64,000 nt of DNA from Lophius americanus. Its lineage: Eukaryota; Chordata; Actinopteri; Lophiiformes; Lophiidae. Of this stretch, positions 1 to 13,184 are shown piece by piece. Under the pieces are notes generated by a model. That model worked only from the letters and a program-made list of their open reading frames with translations. It made no database searches and was not told the origin of the DNA. Made by a program: the position numbers and the translations under genes. Numbering within the stretch: the first letter of the stretch is position 1; every line of letters starts with the position of its first letter. Location of the stretch: assembly GCA_037951165.1 (NCBI GenBank), contig JBBDHG010000015.1:1349501-1413500 (forward strand). The letters run 5' to 3'.

Positions 1-540
1 ATGTTTTGTTTTGTTTGGGTATTAAATCATTTAATATTGTGGAAATTCTAAATTTACTATTAAATGACAAATCATTTGGTCAAACATGTTTTTAAAATGA
101 ACAAAAAAATTGGACTTGTAAATTATCTTATGGATGACAAAATTTATTTACATTAGCTCAATCTTTTGGCCCACCATGTTTTTAAAAAACAATGACACTT
201 ATTAGACTTTTTATTTAGTTGCATCATTTAACATAATTCTTTTTATTAAGTCCTCACATGCTTTAATATGCCAAAAATTCCTGCTTTTCATACTTTCTGA
301 GTAGCCTGGGTTAATTACTCCTCCTCGGTTACCCCTTTGACCTGTGGTGTCCCTCAGGGCTCCATCCTTGGCCTTTTACTCTTTATCATATTCATGTTGA
401 CACACGGTCATATTATAAACAGCTTCGGTCACATTTTTCAATAAGAAATAGTTACTCAAAATGTGATCAACCAAACAGTTTAGCAGGACATTAAAAGCTT
501 TTTTTATATCTACTGTCGAGTTTATTCAAGTTCCATTCCA
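1..540 (+). repeat. L2-like LINE reverse-transcriptase relic with shared flanks (copy 1)
   Basis: At about 330-400 the plus strand reads CGVPQGSILGLLLF, the reverse-transcriptase motif B region of L2/CR1-type LINEs, followed by a decayed stretch and stops. The flanks ('acaaatcatttggtca' near 68 and 'aataagaaatagttactcaa' near 440) recur around a similar relic at 4430-4990, and the later part again at 38090-38640. It lies in pipox intron 3 or beyond. It is dead; the exact clade is uncertain. Confidence 0.6.
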
Positions 541-923
541 TTTTCTTTTACTTATCCGGGTCTGTGTTGCGGTGGAAGCATATCATTCAAGATACAAGTG
601 TTGTCATTTACTTGTCAGCTAACTAACTCTGCTTACTTTTGTAAACAACAGAAACCATCATCGTTGCTATTTAAGATAAATTAACCCTAAAAAATACAAG
701 CAATATGTTTTAGGGTTTCTGTAGGAATATTAGAAAAATGTACTGCAACATGCCCTAAAGCATTGCAATATATATATATATCGCAGTACAAATATTCACT
801 GTCAAAATCCCAGATGGTCTCTGAGGGCCACGGTGGGCCACATCATATCCTAAACAGATCACAAGTTTGGCTTTGTCTCATTCAAGAAGTTCCTGATCTC
901 TATCAACAGTGTCTCTACTGTAC
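541..923. other. pipox intron 3 sequence, nothing further recognised
   Basis: AT-rich intronic DNA next to exon 3. A short (TA)n run at about 769-782 is the only structure seen. No further pipox exon was found at lower coordinates, so exon 4 should lie left of the window. Confidence 0.5.
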
Positions 924-1137
924 CTGTACAGCAGTGAGTGCGCGGTCAGCGTACAGAATTCCCGCCATTGTTTCCACCACTGCTCCATCTCCCTCAGCAA
1001 GGTTGACATGGGGGATGTGCTTGTTGAAATTCTCTCTAGTCAGGACCTTCATCGGAACGTTGCACTTCTGCAGGGTGTTTTTCACCGCCTGGTAACGCTC
1101 ACTGTTCTCTGGACCCATCACTAAGAGTCCTGTTTGT
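924..1137 (-). CDS. pipox: pipox, coding exon 3 (peroxisomal sarcosine/L-pipecolate oxidase, partial)
   Basis: The exon begins with one base completing the split Arg codon from exon 2 (AG|A) and then reads QTGLLVMGPENSERYQ, as in vertebrate PIPOX after its second exon. It continues through VNLAEGDGAVVETMAGILYA and ends ADRALTAVQ at a complete codon. The acceptor is TCTGTCCACAG and the donor is GTACAG. The 214 bp contribute 71 codons. This part belongs to the substrate-binding half of the DAO-type flavin fold; the enzyme oxidises sarcosine and L-pipecolate in peroxisomes with covalent FAD. No frameshift or stop is seen. The catalytic core, the flavin-linked Cys and the C-terminal peroxisomal signal lie beyond base 1. 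Confidence 0.93.
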
Positions 1138-1439
1138 CTGTGGACAGATAGTAGAGTTTAACATGGCATATTGTTCAAGAATTCTTAAGTATCCCTGAAA
1201 TCTTGTAAAGTCTGAATTTAATGTAACACATACGTTTTTATTTGCTTGCGTCAGTTTGTCTACTCTGTCTCCAAAGTGCATCTTTCCTGCCAACATTTAG
1301 CAACTACTTGAACAGGCTGCTTCACTTAATATCACCATTTACACCGAACAAAATTTGTAAAGTGGCACAACTTTGCCAGTTTCAATAGATAGATAAATAA
1401 CTAAGAAGTTTAAAAAGACTGGAGATGATTAAAAAATCA

Positions 1440-2260
1440 ACTTGGAAGAGGGTATGTCTGCAAATTGCTCCCATACACTGTGAGGAGGATGTTTGAACTA
1501 AATAAAGACTATTCAAGGATTACAGCGAGAGCATTGCAAGGGTTATTTCAATCTTGGTATCAGAAAGTCTCTCTTACCACCAACAGAGGGCACCTAAAGC
1601 AACACAACCTGTTTCGGAGGGTAGTAAGAAAGAAGCCTCTGCTGTGAGCCACAAACGAAATAAAGCTCCTACAGTTTGCCCAACACCACTGGGATTTTCA
1701 ATGGAACAAGGTCAAAGGTCAGATGGGACCAAAATAGAGATTTTTGGCATCGAACATCAAAGATGAGTGTGGGGTAACATGAAAGAAAGCTGTAGAGAAC
1801 AGCCCCTCATACCCACTATGAAGTCTGGTGGTGGATCTCTGATGCTTTAGTTGTATTTTTCTTCAAAAGGACCTGGACAACGCGTCAAAATACATGGTTC
1901 ATGGACTCAATCAAACACCAGCAGATATTTAAAAAAAAAAGGCCAAATAGCTTCTGTCGGGAAGTGGGACGAGTTTGGACATTCCATCAGGACAATGATT
2001 TGAAGGACACCTCAAAATCAATCCAAGAATGGATCAGCGATCACAAAAAAAGGTTTTGCGATGGCCATCCAAGTCAACTGAACTAAAGCCCGACGAACAT
2101 TTGTGTCTACAAGCGTCGACCTCACAGTCTGAAGGCGTTGAAGAGTTTCTGTATCCAGGAATGGTCTCAGATCTTCTTTATGTTTTCTGAAACCTCGTCA
2201 CACATTACTGAAAGAGACGGTGAGAAGCATGTGGGCTATATTCCCTTTCAATTTGTGAAA
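1440..2260 (+). pseudogene. Tc1-like transposase remnant in pipox intron 2
   Basis: Broken frames on the plus strand match a Tc1-type transposase in order: HLKQHNLFRRVVRKKPLL near 1590-1645 (end of the DNA-binding part), then a WNKV-like and KSGGGSLML-like stretch near 1700-1850, then FHQDND near 1980-2000, equivalent to the QQDNDPKHT catalytic block, and a WPS-like block near 2062. Stops and frameshifts separate them. The same subfamily lies reversed at 13185-13745. Dead copy; terminal repeats not clearly found. Confidence 0.75.
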
Positions 2261-4050
<1,790 letters not shown>

Positions 4051-4199
4051 CTGTATAATTTGACACCCGCCTCTTCCTCCAGCTGAGCCCACAGCTTGTA
4101 ACATTCATCCAACATGTGGCAATAGAAGTCCTGGTCGTAGGCCTTCCGTATGATGCGGGTCTGGCCATGGGAGCTTCCTCTGGAGTGGGGCAAGACAAA
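4051..4199 (-). CDS. pipox: pipox, coding exon 2
   Basis: The exon reads FVLPHSRGSSHGQTRIIR and continues KAYDQDFYCHMLDECYKLW to EEEAGVKLY plus the first two bases of an Arg codon, closely following vertebrate PIPOX. The HSRGSSHG..RIIR segment is the conserved block just after the Rossmann unit in the sarcosine-oxidase family, contributing to the flavin and substrate site. The acceptor is CTTTTTTTCCAG and the donor is GTAAGC. Length 149 bp (49 codons plus 2 bases), phase-matched to exons 1 and 3. Overlapping plus-strand frames are shadows. Confidence 0.96.
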
Positions 4200-4429
4200 C
4201 TGGAAAAAAAGAAAGATATGATCAATCTGAGTTGCGTAACACACACCTGTGTGTTAACCAATACCAGAGTCGATACCCAGCAGTTTTGGAATTTCATGAA
4301 ATGATGGGAAGTGTGTCTTTAACCATCAGACACAACATCCAGAATTGAACTTGATACAATAGAAAAACACAATCAATGCTGATAAGGCTCATTGGATATA
4401 AGAGTTTTTGCTGGCAGGTCATTAAAACC

Positions 4430-4990
4430 ATTTAATGGAAAATAGGGAGAGGAGAATTATTTCCTTCCATATTTCATGTATGACTATAAAATCACAAATC
4501 ATTTGGTCAAGCATGTTTTGTTTTTAAACAGTAAAAAAAAATCTGATTTGTGAAATATTTCATGATGAAATGTTGTATTTCATGGCTAATACACCACTTC
4601 AATAAGATCAGCTCACCATTACAACTGTCTTTATAGGCAGACGTCCCTTAACCGTTTTGATAAGAGCATGTCTTTAGAAAAACTATTTTTACACTTTTTT
4701 GGTTGAATCAAGTTAACATAACATAATAATAACATAATTCCCAATTGCCATCGTAAATGTTCCCTTCTTGGTGGCCCTTGTAACCAGGGCTCCAACCATG
4801 GCTCCTTACTCTTTAGAGTATACTGTACATGCTACCACTGGGTCATATTATAAATAGGTTCAGTCAAGTGGCACACATTTTTTAATAAGAAATAGTGACT
4901 CAAAATGTGCTCAAAAATCTTTTGTTGTTGTTTTTTTAATGTTAAGTACTGTGTGGTACAATGTAAGGGGTAAACGGTTACTATTTGTTA
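4430..4990 (+). repeat. L2-like relic with shared flanks (copy 2), in pipox intron 1
   Basis: Related to 1-540: 'aatcatttggtcaa', then a degraded '..cagggctccaaccatggc' reverse-transcriptase block near 4783, then 'tcatattataaa' and 'aataagaaatagtgactcaa'. No open frame survives. Confidence 0.5.
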
Positions 4991-5017
4991 AATATAATAA
5001 CAATATATACAAGCAAC

Positions 5018-5024
5018 TATATAA

Positions 5025-5057
<33 letters not shown>

Positions 5058-5071
5058 GATATATATATATG
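5018..5071. repeat. (TA)n microsatellite
   Basis: TA/ATA run with minor interruptions in pipox intron 1. Confidence 0.9.
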
Positions 5072-5084
5072 TCACCATTAGAAT

Positions 5085-5155
5085 ATCTGTCTGTTGGGGC
5101 TGCTGTAAGGATTAGATTTCCCCTTTGGGGATTATTAAAGTTTCTATCTATCTAT
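5085..5155 (+). repeat. Retroposon 3'-tail-like fragment beside pipox exon 1
   Basis: 'tttcccctttggggattatt' followed by 'aaagtttctatctatctatg' resembles the 3' end and short tandem tail common to fish LINE/SINE retroposons. It stops about 20 bp from the exon 1 donor. Confidence 0.4.
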
Positions 5156-5177
5156 GTCTCTAGAAGTTTTGACATAC

Positions 5178-5291
5178 CTGCTCCAAAAGAAGAGTCTTCT
5201 TGTTGTTCTTGGCCAGTTCATACCCCGTGAAGGAGCCCTGGACACCAGCCCCGACAACTATGCAGTCATAGTCTGTTTCTCTATTCATCAT
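5178..5291 (-). CDS. pipox: pipox, coding exon 1 with start codon
   Basis: Two consecutive ATGs at 5291 and 5288 begin MMNRETDYDCIVVGAGVQGS. The GAGVQG at residues 14-19 is the GxGxxG dinucleotide-binding turn, and LLLEQ at residues 34-38 ends the second strand, with Glu37 placed to hold the FAD ribose. The exon ends at Gln38 on a complete codon at donor GTATGT. The first ATG was chosen by default; the second is equally possible. There is no N-terminal signal, as expected for a peroxisomal matrix enzyme addressed from its C terminus. Transcription runs left, head-to-head with the gene starting at 32155, 26.9 kb away. Confidence 0.94.
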
Positions 5292-6364
5292 AGACGTGAT
5301 GTTTGGCACTAACGGGAAGAAAACAAACTGCTTAATGTAGTCTATTAAAAGCCGAGAGCGTCACTCCCATTAAAGGAATGTGAGTGTCGCAAGCCACACA
5401 TGTTTTCCCTGAGCACTTGGGACAAATAATTTCCAAGCAGTTATACTACCACGTGAGAAAAAGTTACAGCCACTTTATGGGAGATTAGAGGTAGTTGGAG
5501 CTCTACAGGAATTTCCCAACATCAGATATAATCTGATTTTACACACGTTACTCTTATATATCATATTTTTCAGTATATAAACTGCAGTGCTGATGTATTT
5601 GAGAGGTTTTATGAAATTTGAAGTGGTTGCAAAATTGATTGAAATACAGTTTCAAATGTCCCACTTACAAATCATGGTTGAACAAGTCTAAGGGGTTCTT
5701 TAAGCAACACTGTTTTTGCACAAACAGATAGCCAATTGCTCCTATTTGTTTTCTTTTTTTGCACAAACATGGCATCTAGGGGACCTGAAAAGGCTGACTT
5801 TTACAACAGAACCTCAGGGTGTCACCCGAGTAGATGATTACGTAAATTTGAAAAAGGCAGTTGATGTGAAAACTGTGAAGACACGGCTATTAAACATGCA
5901 CTATTAAAGCATGTGGTTGTATGCAGATGCATGATTTTACTCAGTGGTGCACCAGCATTTACAATCATTTTGGAGGATCCCTTTGAATGTATAAGGGTCG
6001 TGAAATACTCCTAATTAACCACACACACAAAAAAAAAGCACTATGAAAAGGATAATTTTTCATTCTTTTCATTATGACGCTTCAAAGCTTTTTAAACTAA
6101 TGATTATCAATGTAATTGTAGGCTGCCTGAATCACATACCCAAAATAAACTTAAAAATAGCTTCACAACCATTAAGTGTATTTGCATATCCATGGTGTCT
6201 ATGGACAAATAGACACCATTTTTAAATGATAGTAACATTGTAACTTTTACTATGTGTGAGTAATCTGTAATTAACTTAAAAAGAAAATACCACTAGTTCT
6301 TTCCTCGTCTGATTTTTATTAGATAAAGAAGGTAATAACATCCTTGTATCAAAGTTACACCATG
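5292..6364. other. pipox upstream region
   Basis: AT-rich sequence without recognised repeats or genes. It holds the possible TATA box at 5552 and a small perfect inverted repeat at 6192-6202/6209-6219 (arm ATGGTGTCTAT, 6-nt loop). Confidence 0.4.
5552..5559 (-). promoter_or_regulatory. Possible TATA box for pipox
   Basis: The minus strand reads TATATAAG about 260 nt upstream of the pipox start codon. Position is plausible, but the region is AT-rich and no other core element was seen. Confidence 0.2.
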
Positions 6365-6403
6365 AAACAAAACGATCGATTGAGAAATACCATAAAGTTC
6401 ATG

Positions 6404-6442
<39 letters not shown>

Positions 6443-6470
6443 TGTCAATATTTTTGTGGGATAAGACTAG
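6365..6470 (+). repeat. Repeat B fragment containing an (ATT)n run
   Basis: 'gagaaataccataaagttca' and 'tgtgggataaga' match the start of the repeat at 15640-15850. An (ATT)n run at 6406-6441 sits between the two matches. Stacked leucines in the open frame here come from the microsatellite. Confidence 0.55.
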
Positions 6471-7655
6471 ACGTTAGACGTAGACGAGGAGCTACATACA
6501 CCTGTCTTTCCCGTAGGCTTTACTTGGGTGGCCGTCCAAGGAAATAAAGTCCCACCCATGTTGATAAAATCCAAACTTTTTTTTTTTTTCAAGCAGTAGG
6601 CGCGATTGTCCTTTCATAATGCACTCTAGAGGAGATGCACTCAGACCTGGGGACAAATGGGTAAAGTGAGAGGCTGCAGTTTAATAATGTTGTCCTTTTA
6701 TTCTGCTCTCCCTGAATGTTAGAGTTCACTTTGGCAGATAAACATTTCCTCAAATGAGGTACAAAGGCTTCCAGAGGTTGTCTGAATGTTTTTTTTTGCT
6801 TCACAGAAATTTGGAAAAAATAATTAACGCTTGGTCCGTTAGTTTCATGCTAACATATAATGGGAATTGCATATATTAACGGAATTAGCATCGATGGCAC
6901 GGCCACAGTGAAATGATAAACATGTATATATAAACAAATTCCCTTTACATATATTAGAAAGTTTTGAGGAAACGCTGCGCTCAATATTTTTTAATGATAA
7001 GGGGCGACTTATGTATCCCAATAAATGGATGATTAATCTGCCTCTTATATTTTGCCGACTCACTGTCTGGACCCAGAGACTCTATAAGTTATTTATTAAC
7101 TTTTATTTAATTTTAGATAGACTAAGCATAAGCATAGGCTATTTTGATATGTACAAATATATATGATAATAGATATTTGGAGTGATTATTAATTCTCAAA
7201 CCGTAATTTGTTATAATTTGTAAGTAGTTAATAATGTTGACCTAAGATAGAAGATTAACTTTTGTTTGATTAGTTTATTTGTGAACCAATCCGTCACATG
7301 CTGTCGTGTGCCACCCACCGCCGCAGGTAAATTCTCAGCCTGTGGGAAACACCGCACACATAAACTACAACCTTCGTCTTTTACATAAATCAATAATTGA
7401 TTTAAAACAAGCCTTGAGGATAGTAAAAGGTTGAAAATTCTCCATCTATCTACATATTGATACATATTTGCAAACATTCCAGTTGACCCACTTGTGTATG
7501 ATCTACTTCGCAACTTTCTCATTCAGCCGGGTTTGGGACAGGAAATAGATGGATATTGTGACGCCTTTGTACACATCGGGTTTTACTCTATTAGTTCATA
7601 TTCCACTCACAAGCGGGATCTTTTTTACAAAAAAAAATACTTGAGACATAATTTT
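6471..7655. other. Intergenic, no gene seen
   Basis: AT-rich sequence with only small, unrecognisable open frames on both strands. A poly-T tract near 6577-6590 is the sole simple feature. Confidence 0.4.
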
Positions 7656-7659
7656 ACAT

Positions 7660-7775
7660 TGGATTTTAGGAGTTAAGCCAAGGGGATTGCTTGCACAACG
7701 CAGCAGATTGGGGACCTTTTTCGGGCTATACACTTGCTGTCGAAGTTGGGAGCTTAGGTCTGGTTTAATTATCAT
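7660..7775 (+). repeat. Repeat A, 3' part
   Basis: Contains 'gcttgcacaacgcagcagat' and 'tgctgtcgaagttgg', the 3' hallmark of the dispersed repeat A family (see 7945-8395). Confidence 0.65.
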
Positions 7776-7944
7776 GTTAAAAACATATCCCAAACTACAC
7801 AAACTCCCGGAAACGATTGTTCTAAATTAATTATATAAAGAAATTGGACAAATTAATATTATTATTAACATCAGTTGTAGAACTATTAATAGGCACATAC
7901 TATGATAATTAAAGAGAAAAAGAACACAATAAAATTATGTGAAA

Positions 7945-8395
7945 TCGTCTCCGCCGCCATCTCCGCCGCCGCCGCCTTCATGCTTACATGAAAACTCAAA
8001 AACTGTTTCATGGATCGTTTTCAAATTTGACACCCCCATAGAGTCTGGTAAGAGGAAGAATTGGATTGATTTGGGGAAAAGTCCGCTGTAATATTTTTGA
8101 CTCTGGTGGGAGAGCTTTATCTCCGAAAGTGTTACGGCCATAATCTCTTAACTGTTGGTTCGATTTATTCCAAATCTGGTGCATATGAATCGACTCGAGG
8201 AGATCCATCTTGTCTAGATTATATGTAAATAACGAGAGGAACATTCTTTTTAATCCATAAACAAGTTTTCTGACATAACTTCAAATAAAATTTTAGGAGT
8301 TCAATCAGGTACGTTAGTTTTACAACGCAGGAGATTGGGAGTTTATCGGGGAATAACCCTTGCTGTCGTGGATGAAAGCATAAGCCGAGTGTTAT
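7945..8395 (+). repeat. Repeat A, long copy
   Basis: A (CCG)-rich start near 7950-7976 is followed by the ordered hallmarks of the family: 'catggatcgttttcaaattt', 'gaggaagaattggattgatt', a 'ggccataat...ctgttggt' block, 'ggtgcatatgaatc', then 'caacgcaggagattgggagt' and 'cccttgctgtc'. The same order is seen near 28.6, 46.0, 50.8 and 61.5 kb. No coding capacity. Family name not recognised. Confidence 0.75.
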
Positions 8396-9118
8396 TGTAA
8401 ATGTATATTTTAAGACTTGGTAGTATATAGGCTAGAGAAAGAAGATTTGCACTCTTTTTATATCAGCTTTGACAGACGTGTATATTAATACATCAGTTGT
8501 AAAGTTCTATGTCCAGAGAGGTGTAGTTGTGTGTGCCAGACTCGTGAGTGTGAATCTGAGTGCATTTATGAATCAATCTATTTCCAACACTGCTTTCATT
8601 TGCCTGTTAAAACAGACCAAGGTGCATCTTTAACTCATATAAAAAGTACAATGCAGTCCAGCGGTCACTCCACTGTGACACCGACTGATAAGACGGTCAT
8701 AAAGGAACTGAACTCTATCTGTACCTTGACATCGCCACGTAGTGTCTGATAACCCTGCGCTCATAACCCCTTCATATTTTCTGAACCGTTCAGTTACTGA
8801 TGTGTTCACCAGTCATGACAAGTATATTTTATTTCCCAATGTAGTTATTCTCCAACAGCAAAGAGGGGGTGTTAACGGCGGCTCTTGGTGATTAGTGGAG
8901 CGGTCCATGAGAGGGGCTGATTGCTCAAACAAATTACTTCAGAGAGAAATATTTGTTTTTTTTTTAATTACTATGATCAGAAATATCCAGGCTCGAATGA
9001 AGAAATATATTCAAGACAGTGCGACCCAGGGAGTGATGCTGATCCTATGCTTCCCGACAGCAGAGGTATGTCCCTGAGAAGCCCCCGAACACCTGCATTG
9101 TACAAGCAATCCCCCCGA
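8396..9118. other. Intergenic, no gene seen
   Basis: No repeat family recognised; only short chance frames. Confidence 0.35.
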
Positions 9119-9119
9119 T

Positions 9120-9800
9120 TGAACTCCTCAAATTCAATGAAGTCCAGAGTGTTTTTTTGTGAAATAAAAATAAAAAAAGCGTATTTTCCAAATTTGGATT
9201 AAATATCTTATGGCCCACAAACTTTTGGAGATAAAGCTCCCCCTGGTGTCAGCAATGTACAAACCACCTTTCCCCAAATCAATCCAGCTATTCCAGGGTA
9301 TCAAATTTTAATCTGATCCACTCAATGGCTTTTAAATTCTGTCCTTAGTGAGTAAAATAGGAACTACTAGAGTAAAGTAAGATATGACAATTGAATAATG
9401 ACAATTGGGACTAAATCGGAACCAATTGTTGGGAAGTTATGTTAAAAAAATTGCTGTTTTTTTAAAAAGCTCAACCACACTGAAGAAAATATGAAATTTT
9501 ATGGTAAAACATTCTATAGAGAAGATAGATCTCATCGAGTGGATTCATATGCAAGAAAGTTTGACTACATTGGACCCACGGATGAGAAATTATGGCCCAA
9601 AAACTTTAAAGCTTCGGCCAGTGTTGGAAAATATATAACCTAATCCATCTGGTTAACTTTTTGTAAGTAAAATCACTGTTTTTCGGACATAACTTCACAT
9701 TTAATTCGAGGCGTGCATTCAGGGGGATTCCTGGTACTACACAGGGTATTTGGGGCTTTTCGGGGTTACACCCTTCCCATGGGGGACGACGGCATCGTCC
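9120..9800. repeat. Repeat A, rearranged mosaic of fragments
   Basis: Minus-oriented pieces at about 9185-9320 ('ccccaaatcaatccagct'), 9340-9470 and 9510-9640 ('gagtggattcatatgcaag') are followed directly by a plus-oriented 3' part at about 9670-9800 ('cggacataacttcacattta', 'ggggttacaccctt'). It looks like nested or inverted insertions of the same family. Confidence 0.65.
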
Positions 9801-10394
9801 TAATTTGTTTGTTTATTTGCTGCTAGCAAACTGCGGCCTGGATCCCATATAAGACATAACTAAACTCCAACAGGCCAAATATCCACAAATCATCCACCAG
9901 GCTGCCAACGTTTCTGCTCATTGTAAATACACAAAGATGGCGTGGAAAATGTTTATCGTGGAGGCAATATTGCACAATACAAACAGACTATTGTTTCACT
10001 GTCACGAACTACCAGAATACCTAAAGAAAGCCATTTTCATATATATATTATTAAGAGGACATTTGGTTACCTGGAAAAGTCCGACAGTTCTTTTTTCTCA
10101 AAGCCTGGTACAGAAATTCAGACGCTTTTGAAAAGAAAGTTCCTTCAGTAATGGATACTCTGTTGGTAAATGGTGAATAGGATGTATTTACGTAGTACTG
10201 TTCTGCTCTAATGGAAAAAGTTATTTTCAATAGGTCTGTCAGCCACCCATTTACACACACACATGCACACACACACTCAGATCAGGAGTAATTGGGCTTT
10301 AGAATCTTGCCTGAGGACTTTGGGACACTTGGACAGTTGGACAGGTAGACAGTTGGACAGGTGGATCGCTCAAGTTACAGGAATTACGTTAGTT
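9801..10394. other. Intergenic, short (CA) tract only
   Basis: A short CA-rich tract near 10254-10276 and a local 'ggacagttggacag' duplication near 10330-10362. No gene recognised. Confidence 0.4.
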
Positions 10395-10925
10395 TAAACC
10401 AGTGGTGTATAGTAACTAAGTACTTTTCACTTCATGTTTTTTGTATACTTCGTCTCTGCTGAAAACCAAATATGTGAGTATGTGGTGTTTATGGGTTCAG
10501 AAAATAGCGTTTCTTCTTATGGAAACGAAATAACCTCAATAACTAACTAAACTAAATAACTAAATAAAAAAAAACTTTCTCGACCATGTGGACAATTTCC
10601 TAAAGCTGAAACAGGCTGATCGTATGGATAAAATACTTTTTAGAGATACATGGTTCTCACAGAAATGACAGAACAGGACAGACATGCCATAAACAGAATA
10701 TGATAAATCTCATAGATCCGACTACATAACAGCAGATAAAGTAATTAGATGACAAAAACCTTTAACAGCTATAACAGTAATATAGTATATGACTATAAAT
10801 TAATGCAGTAGTAAAAGTACTCCAAAACGACTGAGAGGAAGGATTCTACTGCACTATGAGTTCTTTTATTTTGATAACTTAAGTACATTTTACATATTTT
10901 GCTAATTTTTAATGTTTAACCAAAG
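10395..10925. mobile_element. hAT-type non-autonomous element fragment
   Basis: 'tagtaactaagtacttttca' at the left, then 'agtagtaaaagtactccaaa' near 10806 and 'ataacttaagtacattttac' near 10874, are typical of the very common fish 'acttaagtaaaagta' element, usually classed as hAT-derived. Related fragments occur at 27.4, 41.3, 42.2 and 56.1 kb. No transposase. Confidence 0.5.
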
Positions 10926-11013
10926 TGATTCCTCCCAGACTGGAGAGACTTTCTGATTAAAAGATTCCAAGCATTCATTCACTGATTCTTGTTCTCAGTC
11001 TGAGGACAGCTCC

Positions 11014-11069
11014 GGCAAAAAGGCATGAGTCATTTTCACCTAAGTGAAAATGACTCATGCCTTTTTGCC
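11014..11069. repeat. Perfect 26-bp inverted repeat with 4-nt loop
   Basis: Arms 11014-11039 and 11044-11069 are exact reverse complements around the loop CTAA (11040-11043). Each arm carries GCATGAGTCATTTT, which includes the AP-1 consensus TGAGTCA. Flanks are not symmetrical, so the structure stops abruptly. Could be a fold-back duplication, a minimal transposon relic or a hairpin RNA; function unknown. Confidence 0.9.
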
Positions 11070-11074
11070 TTTCA

Positions 11075-11695
11075 GCGACCTTTGCAGAGCAGGTACAAAG
11101 AGGTGTCAGAGTGTGAGTGTTCTCTAATACCACAACTGACATGTTTCTCATCTGTGCTCTACACTTAAGCTACATTTTTGTGTGTGAGTGATGGCTATGT
11201 TGAGTTGACTAAATAATTGTATTTATTCAAACTGACCTAAATTGGGTTGAGGGTTCTCCCCAAACGACCATTAGTCCAAATTTACCTCATATGAGCCGCC
11301 TTGAAGGGATTTTACTGTTATTGTTCATTCTTCACTCAACGGGGGACTTTTTTTTTGTTGTTGCCATAAACGCAGTCTCTCCTCTGTTACTTCCGTACCT
11401 TCTATTTCCACAGTGTATAAATTTAGCTCATGACTTGACCCAACAAAATCGTTTTATTCTTTTATTACTGAGCTCAGAAAAAAATTGCAAAAACTGTATT
11501 TATCTTTTTTATTGAGTTACTATGGGGTGTTGACTTTAAAATAAAATAGTTAGGTTCAATCATCAATTAACATAATATATAAAGCACATTTCAAACACAT
11601 TAAATGTTATTCAATCTGCTTTACAGGTGATCACATCTAATTTTGGTTGAGTCAATATGGACTGTTTGAGATTATTAATGAGTCCCATTTCCTTT
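11075..11695. other. Intergenic, no gene seen
   Basis: AT-rich. 'gttgagttgactaaataatt' near 11200 hints at the common fish 'aagttgactaa' repeat, but the match is short. Confidence 0.3.
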
Positions 11696-11699
11696 TAGT

Positions 11700-11785
11700 A
11701 GTTCCATGAGGGGAATTGCTTACACAACGCAGGGGATTGGGGGCTTGCTGTCAGGGAAAACAGCGGGGGCCTACTTAGTACCTGC
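11700..11785 (+). repeat. Repeat A, 3' part
   Basis: 'acacaacgcaggggattggg' followed by 'gcttgctgtcaggg'. Confidence 0.6.
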
Positions 11786-12109
11786 AATATAATATTTTTT
11801 AAATTAAATTCATCATATTTCACTTAAATTAGGGCATTTTAATTAATAACTGCTTTTCAGCAAGTGTCAATAATTACTATTCTTTCCTCTTTAATATTTA
11901 TATACCTGCTTTTGTTGGACCGGTTGACGTCACTAAGTTAAGTAAGTGGGATCTTTTACTTCTTAGAGTGGAAAGCTCACAAACTTCAGGACAAAATGTT
12001 CCTTTGCTACCTAATATGTCCCGATAGGTGCCATGGTAACAAGATACCCGATGTTACTCACTCCCTTCGTCAGTGGTTACAAACTTAGAAATGTGCCTTT
12101 TATGCTACT
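11786..12109. other. Intergenic, one CRE-type octamer
   Basis: Contains TGACGTCA at 11925-11932; nothing else recognised. Confidence 0.3.
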
Positions 12110-12440
12110 TAGTATTAAGGATTAAGGATTAAGCTCAGCACCATGGGAGATCGGGCCTTCTGTTCTGCTGCCCCTCGTCTGTGGAATGCCCTCCCTGACC
12201 ATCTGAGGGCTCCACAGATGACTGAAACATTTAAAAAAGGACTTAAAACTTTCCTTTTTGGCAGAACCTATAACTGTAATTAACATTAATGCTTTTGGTC
12301 ACGTTTTTGTATAGTTATTATTTTATTTTATTTTTTTTATTGATGCTTTTATCTGCTTTTGCCTTTTAGCACTTTGAGATTTGATCCAAATATAAAGTGC
12401 ATTATAAATTAAATGTATTATTATTATTATTATTAAGGAT
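12110..12440 (+). mobile_element. L2-type LINE, 3' end with tail
   Basis: The plus strand reads GDRAFCSAAPRLWNALPDHL and then TETFKKGLKTFLF, the conserved C terminus of fish L2 ORF2. A 3'UTR follows, ending 'aagtgcattataaattaaat' plus a (TTA)n tail at about 12415-12434. 5'-truncated, as usual for LINE insertions. Confidence 0.85.
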
Positions 12441-13180
12441 TTCTTTGCTGAAAATGGTCTAAGAAACCCGTTCTCTTAAAATAACCATTATAGACCCCAA
12501 TAATGGGTCACCGCCATTCCTTCATCTGCCTTCAACAGTCTCCTTGGTGATTTGTCCTGAGACATAAATACATGCAGGTAGTTATAAAAGCACAACAGCC
12601 AGAACCCAATAAGATTATATCATAGAAAATAATTTTCTGTATTGTCTGTTTTTATGTTTATTTTTATCTGCAGCTTCTATTTTTCCTGTCATGTATCTCA
12701 CTGATTCAAAGCCCCGGGGATTCTTGAACCTTATAGCTTTTCTAGTATCGTTCAGCATATCACCCATTTGCTTGAAAGGGTATTGATCTTGAAATTTCAT
12801 CTATTGCCAAGGTTCCTGGTTCAAATCATTTTGTGTCATTTTAACATTTTTGCACTAATTAGAAGAAACACGAATGATGAGATTATCGACAGGTTTTCAA
12901 TTCTGGAAAATGCCTTTCCTCCATCCTTCACAGACTCTGTAGCCCACCTTGTTTACGATCTGAAAGATAAATTAAGGTTTTTCCCTCGATAACTTTGTTT
13001 CTGCATGAGCCAAAACAAGAAAATTAATTTGCAGCTCCCCTTTGAAAACTGCAGTAGTTTATTTGAGAAGAAATATTCAAAAAACTGAGCAATGATGGAG
13101 GGAAAGGAAATTATATTCTTTATGATAATAATTATCAATGTACTGTTGATTATATATAATCACTGCATTTAATGCTTGCG
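12441..13180. other. Intergenic, no gene seen
   Basis: Unassigned AT-rich sequence with small frames that match nothing known to me. Confidence 0.35.
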
Positions 13181-13184
13181 TGTC

